DNA of 64,000 nucleotides from Castor canadensis. Taxonomy: Eukaryota; Chordata; Mammalia; Rodentia; Castoridae. Below the pieces are notes generated by a model that saw only the letters and a list, made by a program, of their open reading frames with translations, was not told the DNA's origin and did not search any database. This document shows, piece after piece, positions 43,501 through 56,500 of the stretch. Both the position numbers and the translations under genes were made by a program. Positions within the stretch are counted from its first letter, which is position 1; every line of letters begins with the position of its first letter. The stretch lies in the NCBI RefSeq assembly GCF_047511655.1, contig NC_133392.1, positions 91,505,042 to 91,569,041 on the forward strand, given 5' to 3'.

Positions 43501-46500
43501 CTGTGAAAAATGCTGAAATGTGAATTTCACTTAAGACAAAATAGAAAATCATGTTTTATGCTCCAATTTGATTTTCTCTTTGTTCTGTTAGACACACTGC
43601 AGTTCACCTCAGAGCAGAGTGGGTAGAAGAACACCCCATTTGGAGGTAGAAAGGTTGCAATGAATATTGTTAATCCAACCATACAATAAAACCTTCTTCT
43701 GAAACCATGTCTATTGCTGAGACACATTAGCTTCAGGTCAGGCAAGTGGCTATCTGACTCCTCCCTGGGTAAGGGACTCAGTTTCTTCACTTGTAAAGTG
43801 GAAATAAGCTGCCAAAGGCTTTGGAGAAAAATGATTATGTAACGCACTTAGCACTGAGTGCAAGGCCCTCGGTGACTACTAAGTGGAAATCCATGGGCTT
43901 GGAAAGAAATAGGATGTGTTCTGAATCTAAATCCACCTTCTGTTTCTTTTTTTGGAAGTGTGGACCCTTTGCCAGAGGGATGCAGGCATATTCCTGTTCA
44001 GGAAAATTTACTAAGATGAGTATGTTCAAAAACTACATAAAACATTTGTTATATAAAAATTGCACACACAGGAAAGTTCCTTGATTAAGTTAATAATTTG
44101 TTACAACTTCTATACAAGAGTATAGAAAGGAAACCCAAATTTTGCCCACCAGTGTGGTACACTTGAGTGAGCCTGGACTGGGAACTGAAGACAGATTCTG
44201 GTACAGAATCCACCAGTAACTTTCCATAAGGAACAACACATCCAGATCCCAATCTGTTTCTTAATGTAAATTAAAGGGATGAATTGTGACCAACTCTAGG
44301 TAAGCAGCACAACCAACATCCTAAGATTTTGTAAATACGCAATGATTAAAGCCAAAACAAAACACAATTCTTATCTTTGGATTTCTGGGTTAACACCTAG
44401 TCATGAGTCGGTTTTACCAAAACTTGTTATAGTGTTTTTTTGTCTTCATATAAAAGGAGACTTTAAGTTCCTGAGGAGCCATAAAATTAAAAATGTTTGC
44501 ACACTTAGTAAGCTCCAGCAAGTACTCATGCATTCAATTAAGGTTTAGAGATGATAGGTCTAAATTTCCAATGAGTGTAAGGCCCTGGATTTAAAAACCA
44601 GTGAGTAGTATTCCAGATGCTACAGTTCAGTAGGTGAGAACATGCTTAGAGTAGGACAATGTTTATGGCTTACTAGGTGGGGCCTGGGGCCTATTAATCT
44701 AAGCCTCATTTCCTTATCTATATGACGGGGAAAAGCAGCTACTAAATTTTACTGCTGATAGAATTTTTGAGATAACACATGTTGAAAGTAGAATTCTAGG
44801 CATGTACTGAGTACTCAACAAATGCTATTTAAAAAGCATATAAAAAACTTAACCCACTTACTTTTCACTTTCTCTCTGCCAGAATTAATCTACATCTAGA
44901 TAACTTTTTGAATTGAACCTGATTGTGATGTGGATCATGGGAAATGCGTGGGAAGAAAGATGAAGTGGGAAGAGCAGAGGCAGAGAAGAAGAGGCTAAGG
45001 AGAGAAAAAGCATAACCAAGGAAGAGGTCACTAGGGGGAGGGGATGGGGTAGTAGCTAGGTAGGGCAGGAAAAGAGTTAAAGTCTATGGGATTATGGAGT
45101 GCCCTTCCCTGACTTTGAAGGCCTTAGCTGTGGTGGTGGTCTCTACTGTTCCAACTGTGTAGGGAAAAGAAGGTTCAACTTAGATTTAGAAGACTTGGCC
45201 TAGACAGTCAGCTCTGCTGCTTGCTAATTTCTTGTGCCAATATTTGAGCAATTACTCCCCTCCTCAGTGAAATGAGAGGTTTGGACTGAGATGACCTCTG
45301 TCCATTCAAGTTCAACACTCTCAGATTCCAATCCTGTCTTAGATAAACATCAAAACATACACACTTCATATCAAAGTCCCTGTTAAAAGAACATATAGCA
45401 GCAACTCCTTACCATTGAGGTAGAGGAATCTTATGAAATAGTCTCTCTTTTTCCACTTTAGTCTTGCCCCCTACATTTTCTAGAACTTTCTTTGTAACAA
45501 CTCTCTTGCCATTCACTATCTGGCTACAAGTGGTGACTAGTCTGAAATTTCCCATTCCACTGCTTACAAATGGTACAAATGTCTCAGAGGCAGGAGCACT
45601 TGATCTAGATCCTAGGGATACGAAAGCGGAAAATCCTGTGTCCAATATGGGGATCACATCAAAGATGGAGGAGTGAACTCTCCTGGGTGAACTCATGTGG
45701 CGAGTGGAAAAATGATCTCCTGAGAAGAGGTCTTCATCTTCATAGACATTCTGAAAAACATGGTGTGGCCTCTCAAAGCATAGCTCCTCCTTCAAATGGC
45801 TTTTGTCTCTGCCATCTCCTCTGCTTTCCCTTTTGGCACAGTTCTCTCTGGACCTATCATAGTCACTGCGACTCTTGGCATCAGACAAGACATGATAGGC
45901 TTCTGCTACTTGTTTGAATTTCTCCGCGGCTGCCTGCTTGTTATCTGGGCTTTTGTCTGGGTGTACCTGAAGGGCCAACTGGTGATAAGCCTTCTTGATA
46001 TCAGAAGAGGAAGCATTCTCAGGCACCCCTAGGATTTTATAGTAATTTACCATGGTTCTTCAAACAGCCTTCCCTCACCAAGACACAGAATTTATTTCTG
46101 AAGAATTTCCCTATAGCTTTCGAAAGGAAGTTGGTGAAGTATTCAAGTATACACCTTAGAATCTTCTCACATGGTTCTTGGGGTGAAATCTCGTCTGGGG
46201 GAGAAATTCCTCTTTGGTGTATGGGTCCTGAATTCACATGCCCCACCCAGACTCCTGTCCTGACAGCTCACTGTGAGCAGAGTGACTGTGAGCTCAACAT
46301 TCTAAGCCTATGACTCTCAGCTGATGCTCTGCTTGCCTTGCTTTCTTATTGGTGGTATATTTGGGGTACATAATACACATGTAGGAGAGGATTTACCTTG
46401 TTTAAAAATATACACATAAAATAATTAAGCACCTGAATGGCTTGTTAATGGAGAGAAAACATTTGTGTGGTTTGAGTCTTTATCTCACTTGCTAGAGTAG

Positions 46501-49500
46501 TAGTCACAAGCCAGATATATCTCGTACTTCAATCAGACATAGCACCTGTTTGGGCTCGTTGTGAGGCCCTGGCTTTCAGTGACTTCATGGGTATTGCCCT
46601 GTGTTATTTAAAGTTTGCTGCTGATACAAGGTGGGTGAGAAAGAGCTGTATCATTTTTTTAAAATGTTATGCACATTTCTGATGAAGTTAAAAAATAAAA
46701 CTTCATCAAGTGAGGAAATTGGGTCACAAAGACTAATGTAGGTAGATTTTAAAAAGGACATATTGAGGGAATACAGAGTCAGATATGAAGATTTCTTTGG
46801 TCTGTTGATGTTAGCCTTTTTGAAATTTATTTCTGGATTTAAAAACTAAACTAAGTAGCATCATCAGAACAGCAAACGCTTTTAAAAAAGAAAATGGCTG
46901 TAGAACACCAGTGTAGCAGGGGCTGCTTGGTGTCCTTTTTTGTAGGACACCCAGTTTCACATTTCCTAGACTTGTTTATGACTTGGTGTGGCCAATGAGG
47001 CATGAAGGGAGGAGGTGCACTTCTTCCAGGCCTGGACCATGAAACTGCCTATATGGGCTCCTCCTTATCTTTTTCATTACACTAACTGGCATCAGTGCTC
47101 AGACTACCAATGGAAGATGACAGAGTCTCCAGCCACCTGGCTTTTGAATTACAGTGAAGCAGAACATTCCACCAACCAATTCAGGTTATGGATATGAGCA
47201 AGAAATAAACTTCTACTACAGTTAAACTATTACATACATTTTCATCTATTTATGACATCTGTGAGTCCCTAATACACCAACCACTTCTACAATTTCCTCT
47301 CCACTTTTAGAGCTCCTCCTACAATGCCATCAACCAGGACAGTCCGACCTGTGCAGCACTCAAACTCAATATCCTGTTCCACCTCTCCCTCCTCACTTTC
47401 ATTGACCCACTTTTTCATCTTATCTCCACTTTTTCCAGGGTTAGGAGTCCCCTTCATACTCTTCTTTTGTGTGAACCCCATGGTTGACCATGAGAGCCAT
47501 TCTGTTACAAGCCCTCTAAAATAGCCGAGGCTATCTGCCTCCCACCGTGCTTGTGCCAAAAGCACCCTACCCAGGAGGAGTCCAGTAATCCAGCTTCTCT
47601 ATACTGGTGCAGCTGAGAAAGAAACAAATAGGAAACTGAGAAGATAAAACACTGTACACCTGCACTGCGCTCAGTTCTTTTATTTATCCTTGGTTATCTC
47701 CCTTTGGTGGCCATTCTTAACCTTCATTATTGAACGCTAGTTCCTTATTAGACCTCTATTCATCTCTCCCCACTCTAAAAAGAGCACACTTATTGTTTAT
47801 AAAGAAAAAAAAAGGGGAAGGGGTCTGTCAGGAACTCCCTTAATGTCCCTGAGGAAAAGGTATAGTTAGTCAGGGTTCCCCCAGAGAAATGGAACCCAGA
47901 AGATATGTGTGAGTTAGGTATAGCCAAGTTGCAAGCTGGGAAACCAGGAAAGCTGGTGGCATAATGTAATCAGACATGACTTAGAATGGTCAGATGTGAG
48001 GTGGCTGAAAGTGTAAGGTCTGGTCAGAGTCTAAAGCACTGAGAACCAGAAGCACCAGTGTCTGAGGGCAGGAGAAGATGGCTGTTCCAGGTCAAACAGA
48101 GAGAGTGAATCCACCCTTTCTCCATCTGTTTTTCTTTTTTTCTGTTAGGGCCATCATCAGATTGGATGATGCCAACCTACACTAGTGAGAACACTCTTGT
48201 TTAGTAAGACTGCTTACTGACTAAAGTGCTAATCTCATGAACACTATCACAGACACATCCAGAAGTAATTTTCCCCAGCTATCTGGGCATCCCTCAACCC
48301 AGTCAAGTAGACACATGAAATTAACCATCATGCAAGGGCATCTTAGCTATATCTGTACAATTCTCACCTACGCTTCCAAGTCAAGAGGAAGACATTCCCA
48401 TGCTAGTACTAATTTCTTCATATTCTTTTATAAAATTAAATATTTTAATATTTTATTGAATATTAAACCATAATGCATATGTGGCTGGAATTACATTTTA
48501 AATGTTCTTATTATAGTAAAATGCATGTAGCATGAAATAGGCCATGTTGACCATTTCTAAGTACCTGGCAACATTAATTACATTACCATGGTATGCAGTC
48601 ATCATCACCATCTATTTTTAAATATTTTCTGTCACTCCAATCACAAATTCTATACCATTAACTAACAATTCTTTCTCCAGCTCGTGGTAACCTCTAATTT
48701 ACTTTGTGTCTCTGTGAATTTGTCTATTTTGGATATTTCATGTAAGTAAAATTCTACAATTTGTGTCTGGCTTATTTCATTTAGCATGTTTTCAAAGTTC
48801 ATTCTTACAGTAGCACACATTAGAACTTCATCCCTTTTTATGACTGAATAATAGCCCACTTTATGTATATGTTATATTTTATTTACTTATTTGTTCATGG
48901 ACATTTGAGTAGCTTCTACATTTGTTTATTGAGAATAATGCTGCAATGGCAAGTGCAAGTATCTGAGCCCCTCTTTTCAATTCCAGGTAGAACTGCAGAG
49001 ACATATGCTAATTCTACACTTAGCTTTTGAAGAACTTCTCAACTTTCTCACAGTGTCTGCACCATTTTATATTCCTACAAGCAATGTACAAAGGTTCCAA
49101 TTTCTCTACATTCTCATACCTCCATATACTTTTGATCTCATCCCTTCCCATAAACTCATTTAACTGCTCTCAATTTCCTATAGGTTTAACCATCCAATTC
49201 TCTTGGCCACTCTCCTGCATGTAAATAAGCCTGAGTGTTAGTCATACCTAAGTAATCATCCAGTGTCTGCCTCACCCCAAACTCATTTCTGGACTGGAAA
49301 GGAAGGGTCCTAGAACTCCCAAAGGTCCTCCACCAACTCCAGTGAAATTCTACTGGCAAACTTCAACACTCCCAGACCCCACTGGATGTGACTTTTTTGA
49401 AGTATTTTGAACTTTTCTATTATTTCATTTTTCATGAAACTATCCCCTCCAGAGATTTCTATAAAAACTCTCATTACTGATTCTTCCCCCATTTCCCTGA

Positions 49501-52500
49501 AGCCTAGTCACTTGAGTAAATTGCCTTTCCTCCCTAACAATGGAAATCTTGGTATTCCTCAGGCTTTGGACCTTTTCTCTCCCCTCTCTAAATGCCTCAC
49601 TCATTCACTCATTCATTCTCCCTCTTATGGCTCTCATATCTATTTCCAGGTCTCACCCTTCCCCTTAGCCATCTGCTAGATAGTTTCACTTAGCTGTCCT
49701 ACAGGCCCTCACATTTAATATGACCCAGCTTATTAACCCTTTTAAATTTACCTCCTACAAATATTCTGGTTAATGGCACCACTTTACAACCACCCAATCC
49801 TGAAACTTGGTAGTCGTCGAGCTTCCTTCCCTGCCTACTTGTGAGGACTGACTTCTGTCCAGTAGCTATGGCAGAGAATGAAACCTGGAAAGTTGTCACT
49901 TCTACTGGCAATAGTTGGCTAAATTCCTAAATTGACCTTCTCCCTCATAGAGTCATGTGCCATATAACAATGTTTTGGTCAACAACAGACAGCATATCTG
50001 ATATTTGTCCCACAAGATTATATTTGATTTTATTTCCTAGTGATCCCTAACTATTTTAGTTGATATAAGTACATTCTAGGTATTCACACAATGATGAAAT
50101 TGCCTAATGATACATTGCCCAAAACATATCCCTGTCATTAAGAGATGCATTAATGTCCTTTCTAATCCATCTCTTCCTTTCTAGCCCCAATGGGACTATT
50201 ATAGCAACTTTACTGCCTTCAGTCCGCTTGTGCTCTAAACAACTATTCATACTGCCACCACATCAATCCTTTAGAAACACAATCTCATCATGGAACTTCC
50301 TACTTAATATACTTCAGAGTTTCCCTCAGGTAAAGTCTCTCTCCTGCCAGGCACACCCAATACTCTGTTATGTGGACCCGTTTACTTTACGGTCTTACTC
50401 CCTGACGTTTTCTGCTTGACACCTCCTACTAAAAGTTACCTGGAGTTCTCAAGATAAGCCATATTGTTTTAAATCTCTATGCCTTTGTAGTTGGTCCTCT
50501 CTCTGCCTAGAATCTTCTGTGCTGCCCTTGGGTGGTTCTTAGACCTCTGATGATTTTACATTGTTCATTTATTACTATTTAATAGCTTTACACTTATTTT
50601 AACATATGAGAAAAAGCTGTAATAAAGCCAGGCATGATGGTGCATACTATAATTTGCACTCAAGAAGCTGAGGCAGGAAGTTCACAAATTCAATGCCAAT
50701 CTAGTCTATATTGTGAGTTTCAAGACAGCCTGGGCTACACAGTGAGACACTGTCTCAAAAAAAAAAATAGCTGTAACAACTATGGAAACAACTGAGCAAG
50801 TAAATAAGCACCATATACCTCACTGTCTTACTGTGTTTTATAGTTACTCTGATTCCAAATGAAATTTGAGTATGTAACCAAAATCTATTAAATTCAGTAA
50901 AAAAGTTGAGTTTCTTCCCTTATCAGTTTTATTTTCAATTATCTTGGCTATTACCATTTGCTTGTTATTATAACTTATTTTCTAAATTTTTATGGACTGA
51001 AATGAAAGGGCATACTGGCAGACTGAGCTGCCACTATAAAGTATTTTAAGCATTTCAGTAGCTGTCACTTGTTAAGAAATATCAGGCATCAAAATGCTTT
51101 GAGTAGTTTTAGTACTATTAAAATATCACTGAATGCTGATAAAGTAATTAACATTATTTCCAGTGTGTGAGGTTTCACTGGTCTCATTCAGAACTGGATT
51201 TACCATGGAGCTAAGGAGCTCAGGTTTCACTGTAACAATTTCATATTCATAATTCTGCATTTACTTTTCTAAGAAGGGCTCTTAGAATTGTAGAAACTTG
51301 AGGCCCCAGAAAAACTAGGTTTGTCACTGGTCAAATTAGAAATAAGTACCTATAATCACTGCAATTGAATTCAACCAGGGCATGACTAAAACATGGTGCC
51401 TGGCGATGCTCTGACTGGCTTCCCACTTGACTACTCTATTTTGAATAGTTGGTGTTGCTGGGCAATTTGTAGCAACAAGAAATTTTAATTATCTTTATTA
51501 AGTCAGTGACTTCAGAAATTTATCCAAAGTTAGCAGCATTAAGCCAGCTGAAAATAACCTCCAATCTTTGTGTTTTTCAAATGAAGACTTAAAACAACCA
51601 GATGGGCAGTTCAAAGGAAAATACTGTTCTTATTCATGTGGCTAGCCAAAAATATGGAGATAACAGAGCAAAATGAATTTGTCACCTCAAGGTGCATTAT
51701 TATTTTGTGCTGATACTCTGAGGAAAAACAGGATCTCGAGATACATATTGTTCCTGAAATAAAATCACTGCTGTTACTCATAAGTATGAGAAATCTGAAT
51801 CACATGACAATGACTGAACAGCAGCTCTCTATCTTCTCCAGATATCTTTTGAGTATGTGAATCAGAAAGATGAAGACAGTAATGGAGTAACTGCACTACA
51901 AATAGGACAATTGTCTTTGTGATTTGCAATTAGTCCAATTTGAGTGGTGAAGTTACTGTACTAGCTTTAAGTGACAGCTAAAAACACTGTCAACAGAAAT
52001 GGCTTTCAATCCAGAAAGTGTTGCTTATTTAGCCTTCAGAGCTTGAAAAAGTAAATCTTATCCTAAATGTTCTCTCTGAGGAAGGTGGAGGTACTTTCCA
52101 ATGAGATTAGTCAAAATGGTCTTTCTTAAAAGCTCTTAAGGAAGGAGAATTCCTGAGATACCTTTGTTTCTTGAAAACCAGGCAACCCATATCCATGGGC
52201 AAGTGCTAATTCTTTTTATCTGTTCAAAATAATTCTACTTCTCAAATGGCTCTTGTGCCTTCTACTGTGCACTGGAAGAGTACTTTGCCAGAAAGTTTCA
52301 AAATGACACTCTTGACTTTTAAAGCAGGAGCTTTAAGAAATCTGAGTCCTACAAAGGCTAAATCCCCAGTATGTCCAGGAAACTAGAAGAAAATAAACCA
52401 ATAGTCTCAACTCACACTGGTACCCTTCACCTCAGGGTAAAAAGTCTGCCTGCTAGAAGATACTTGAGAAAACAGTCATTACATCATGGTGTTGGTAGGA

Positions 52501-53451
52501 AAGAGGGATGATGCTGATGATGCTATAATCCTGCTCTCTACGAAGGGCTCCCACTGTCTCCTGCTCTCACTGGCCAGGAAGCCCTTTGGGGCACTATGTC
52601 ATGGAATCCAGTGGGCTGGAGTCCCCACATGGTTAACAGTTGCATATGACACAAACCACATGCCACCCTGAAAGTGACATTACTGCCATAAAAGGGGACT
52701 GGCCAGAACAGTAATACAGTCTACACACACACACACACACACGCACACACAAACACATGCAGCACACACCACACATGCACACACACATACGCACATGCAC
52801 ATACATGCAGTTGACACTGGGTCATTGGTTTGGGGGGATGGGCAGTGGGCCAGGACTTAGACCTTTCCTCTTGATAGCTCTCTTGGCTTGTGATTGTGGC
52901 TCACACAGAATGCTCAAGCAAGGCTTGCCTGAAAACTTGATGGAAATAATTGCTCCAGAGGGAAACCTAATGGATATAATTGCTATGTGGTAGCAGGGTG
53001 CCTGCACAGGGACAAGAAGGTCAGGAAGACCAGCAGCTTAATATAGCTGCCTCCCCATACCACAGGGTTATGGACTGTGGACACCATTTTGTCCTTTAGA
53101 TAAACCTCATTCCGTGGCCTAACATCTTCCAAAGAGATATAATATTAGAAAACCACACCTGAGTCTGGTTGCTACAGCAAAACAGTATCCATAATGTCCT
53201 TTGAAGCCATACCACGAGGCAGATTAGTTCCTGAAAGTAGACAGGGTGGTGGACATGTCTGGTATCAGTGTCAGTGTGGCCTCTGTGACAAGATAGCACA
53301 GACTAGTGGCATAAACAGCAGAAATTTGCTACAGATATGGAGGCTGAAAGTCCAAGACCTTAGTGACATATGGTCAGGGTCTTGGTGATGGCCCTTTTCC
53401 TGGCTTGCAGATGGCCAACCACCTTTTTGCTGTATCTTCACAAGAGAGAGG

Positions 53452-53512
<61 letters not shown>

Positions 53513-56500
53513 CAAACCAGCTATATCTGGCTTTTCTAGAAGGGCACAATCCTATCATGGAGCCCCACCTTTATGATCTCTTCGAAATCTAATTATATCC
53601 CAAGGGTTCCATCTCCTAACACCATCACATTGTGCGGGGGTAGGTCTTCAACCTATGATTTTTAGGGTATACAAACATTTAAGAGTGAACTACAAAGCAA
53701 TTAGCTCCCAACTTTCTGGGCTTTCTCTTTTCAAAGATGGTTTAGTGGTTGCACTCTAGCTCAGTCATGCTTCTTTCAAAGGGTAGCACAAAATCCCTGA
53801 TGGATTTTAAGATATGGCTATTATGGTTTCTCTGCTGCATGACACAGAAATGTGCTGGAAGGGTCATGAATTTAGGCTGGAGAGGGCATGCAGTCCTCGT
53901 ATGGATGTATTTGGTGAGTCAGTGCTGACTGAGGTTCATTGCCAGGAAGGCTGGAAAGGACAGGAAAATGTCTGTTAATGTGGTAGAGGATATGATCCTT
54001 AGTGCTCATATAAACCACAGGGACTACTTCTTGCCAGCCTGAGCATAGCCAGTGATTCCCTCCTTACCCTCTATTTCCTTTAACAGGAAAAGGAAAAGTA
54101 ATGAAAATTTCACATCAAGAGAAAAATGGGATGATTTCCAGAGAACAATTCAAGGCAGACTCTTCACCTAACTACCCTTCCATGAGAATGATGGAACCTG
54201 AGCTTTTGGGCTTGCTTGCAAAACTTCAATCTTTTGGAAATTCCTTTACCAAGCTCCTTAGTTGGCAAACTCAACACAGAAACTTAAAATATTTCTGAAT
54301 GAAATGTTCCCTCTCGCATCCCAGTGTCCCTGATGCCAGAATAAGGTCATCCATGGGAGAAAGAGCCTGCTTCTGGGCCAAGCTCAGAGCTGGCTAGTCC
54401 CTAAGTCTGTGTACCGAATGTATAAGGCCCAGAAAGCATGCAGTCCCCAACCTGGGATGTCTACATCAGAGGAGTCTGAGCAAAAGCTCAGCTTGAAAAG
54501 GCTTTTGAACATCTGGGAATCTGGCCAACAGACCTTTTAGCTAAGCCCTTGTTTTGTTAACCTTCACAATATTATTTAAATTTAATTTTGGAAGACAGTT
54601 CCTCAATTGCAATGACACAAATGGATATTATACCATTAAAAAACAAAACAAAATATGCTCCAGATGACCAGCTTCCACTTTCCAACACAGCTGTTATTTT
54701 CTACCAGGATTCTATTTCAAAGTTTTTAGACATAAAGAAAAGTTGTGAGCGTTTTATAGTGAATGTTCATATCCCTACTACCTAGATTTTATAATTAATA
54801 TTTTCTATGCTTAATTTATCATGTATTTATCCATGTGGTCATCACACTATTTAACTGTCAATTCATATTCTTTTGTGCATTTCCAGGAAAGCTGTATATA
54901 TTATTATACTTCCCTCTGCCACACTTTCATTATTCATTATTTTAATAGATATGAATCATTTAAGTGTGTCAGTATACACGTAGTGACTAATGCATATACC
55001 TGCAATCCTAACCCTTATCAAGACACTAAATGTTAGCATCACCCAGAAGGTTCTTTGATATGCATTCCCAGTCATTCCCCACTCCCACATCTATCCTCTG
55101 GAAAGAGGCAACCACGGTTTTTTATTTTTCTAGTATTGATTTGTTTTACTGTTCTGAAACTTAAACTAAATAGACCCATTGAACAGGCGTGATGACCATG
55201 CCTGCAACCCCAGAACTTGGGAGGCTGAAGCAAGAGGGATTGAGAATTTGAAGCCAGCCCAGACTACATAGCGAGAACATGTTTCAAAAAACCATAAATA
55301 AATAAGTACATACATACCTAGACCCATTTGGCCTGAACTCTGTTGCATAAGGCTTCTGCCATTCAATATAATGTTTTTGAGGCTCCTCTAAATGGGTGTA
55401 CATACCAGTAACATTACCTTTTATTACTGGATAGTATTCCATTGTATGAACACACTGCAGTTTATACACTTATTGTCCTATTAATGTACACCTACACTTC
55501 CAATTTTTGACTACTATGAAAAAAGCTGCTAAGAACAATTTTGTACAAATCTTTTTATAGACATATGTTTCATTTCCCTTGGGTAAATACCCAGGAGTGA
55601 AATTGCTGAATTATGGGTAGATGTATGAGTGTTTACTTCACACTCCCACCAACAATGTAGAAGAGTCCTGGTTGCCACATATCCTCCCGAACATTTGGCA
55701 CTATCAGTCTTGATAATTTTAGTTCTTCTGGTGGGTGTCAAGTGATTTAAACTTCTATTTTGGCAAATTTTCTAAACTAGCAAAAAATACATATGTATGA
55801 GGACCAAGTTTGAAGGGAATATTGGTTGAAGAGATTGGAGTATGTGATATTAGAAAAGTTACTTTATTCAAAGTCAAGCATACAACCAGAAGCTTGAGAA
55901 TAAGCTGAAGGGATATGCAGCAAGCAGCTGGACACATTTTTTGGTTTATAATGTTCTCAACATATTATGAAAAAAGTAATGTTAATGCCTACAAGACTGA
56001 CGCCTTCATTGATAGAGAAATAGGAACTCTGTGTTTCTATACTAAGCTGTCCTGGGTGTACTACAAGTTTTCTACCAATCTCCCTCCTCCTTAGTAAACC
56101 TCCTAGAGGACCAGCTCTGCAGAGTTAGCTCAGCTGGCAAAATGGAGTCATGAATCACACAGACAATTGGAAGAGACACCTGTTCCTATCTCCCTATTTC
56201 CAATACCAACCCTGGGTCTAACAGAAAAGACTTATGCTTTTGAGCATCTGTACAGTGAGAGTCTCTGAGGCAATTTGCAGATCTGGCCCTTAAATATTCA
56301 CAACATCCTTATACAGTTAGTTATTATAGCCTCATGTTACAGATGTGAAACAAAGACTCAGAGAGCTCCAGTAACTTCTCCGGGGTCACACACATAGACA
56401 GAAAAACCAGAATTTGACTCTATATCCTGTGCTTTCACTCTACCTTGCTAAGTATGTGGAAAGCAAAGGTCAGCGGACTAAATTGCACCATGGGTACTGA

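Noticed and set aside
53271..53558. Frames with long Ser-Leu or Arg-Glu repeats
   Set aside because: Translation of the (GA)n microsatellite.
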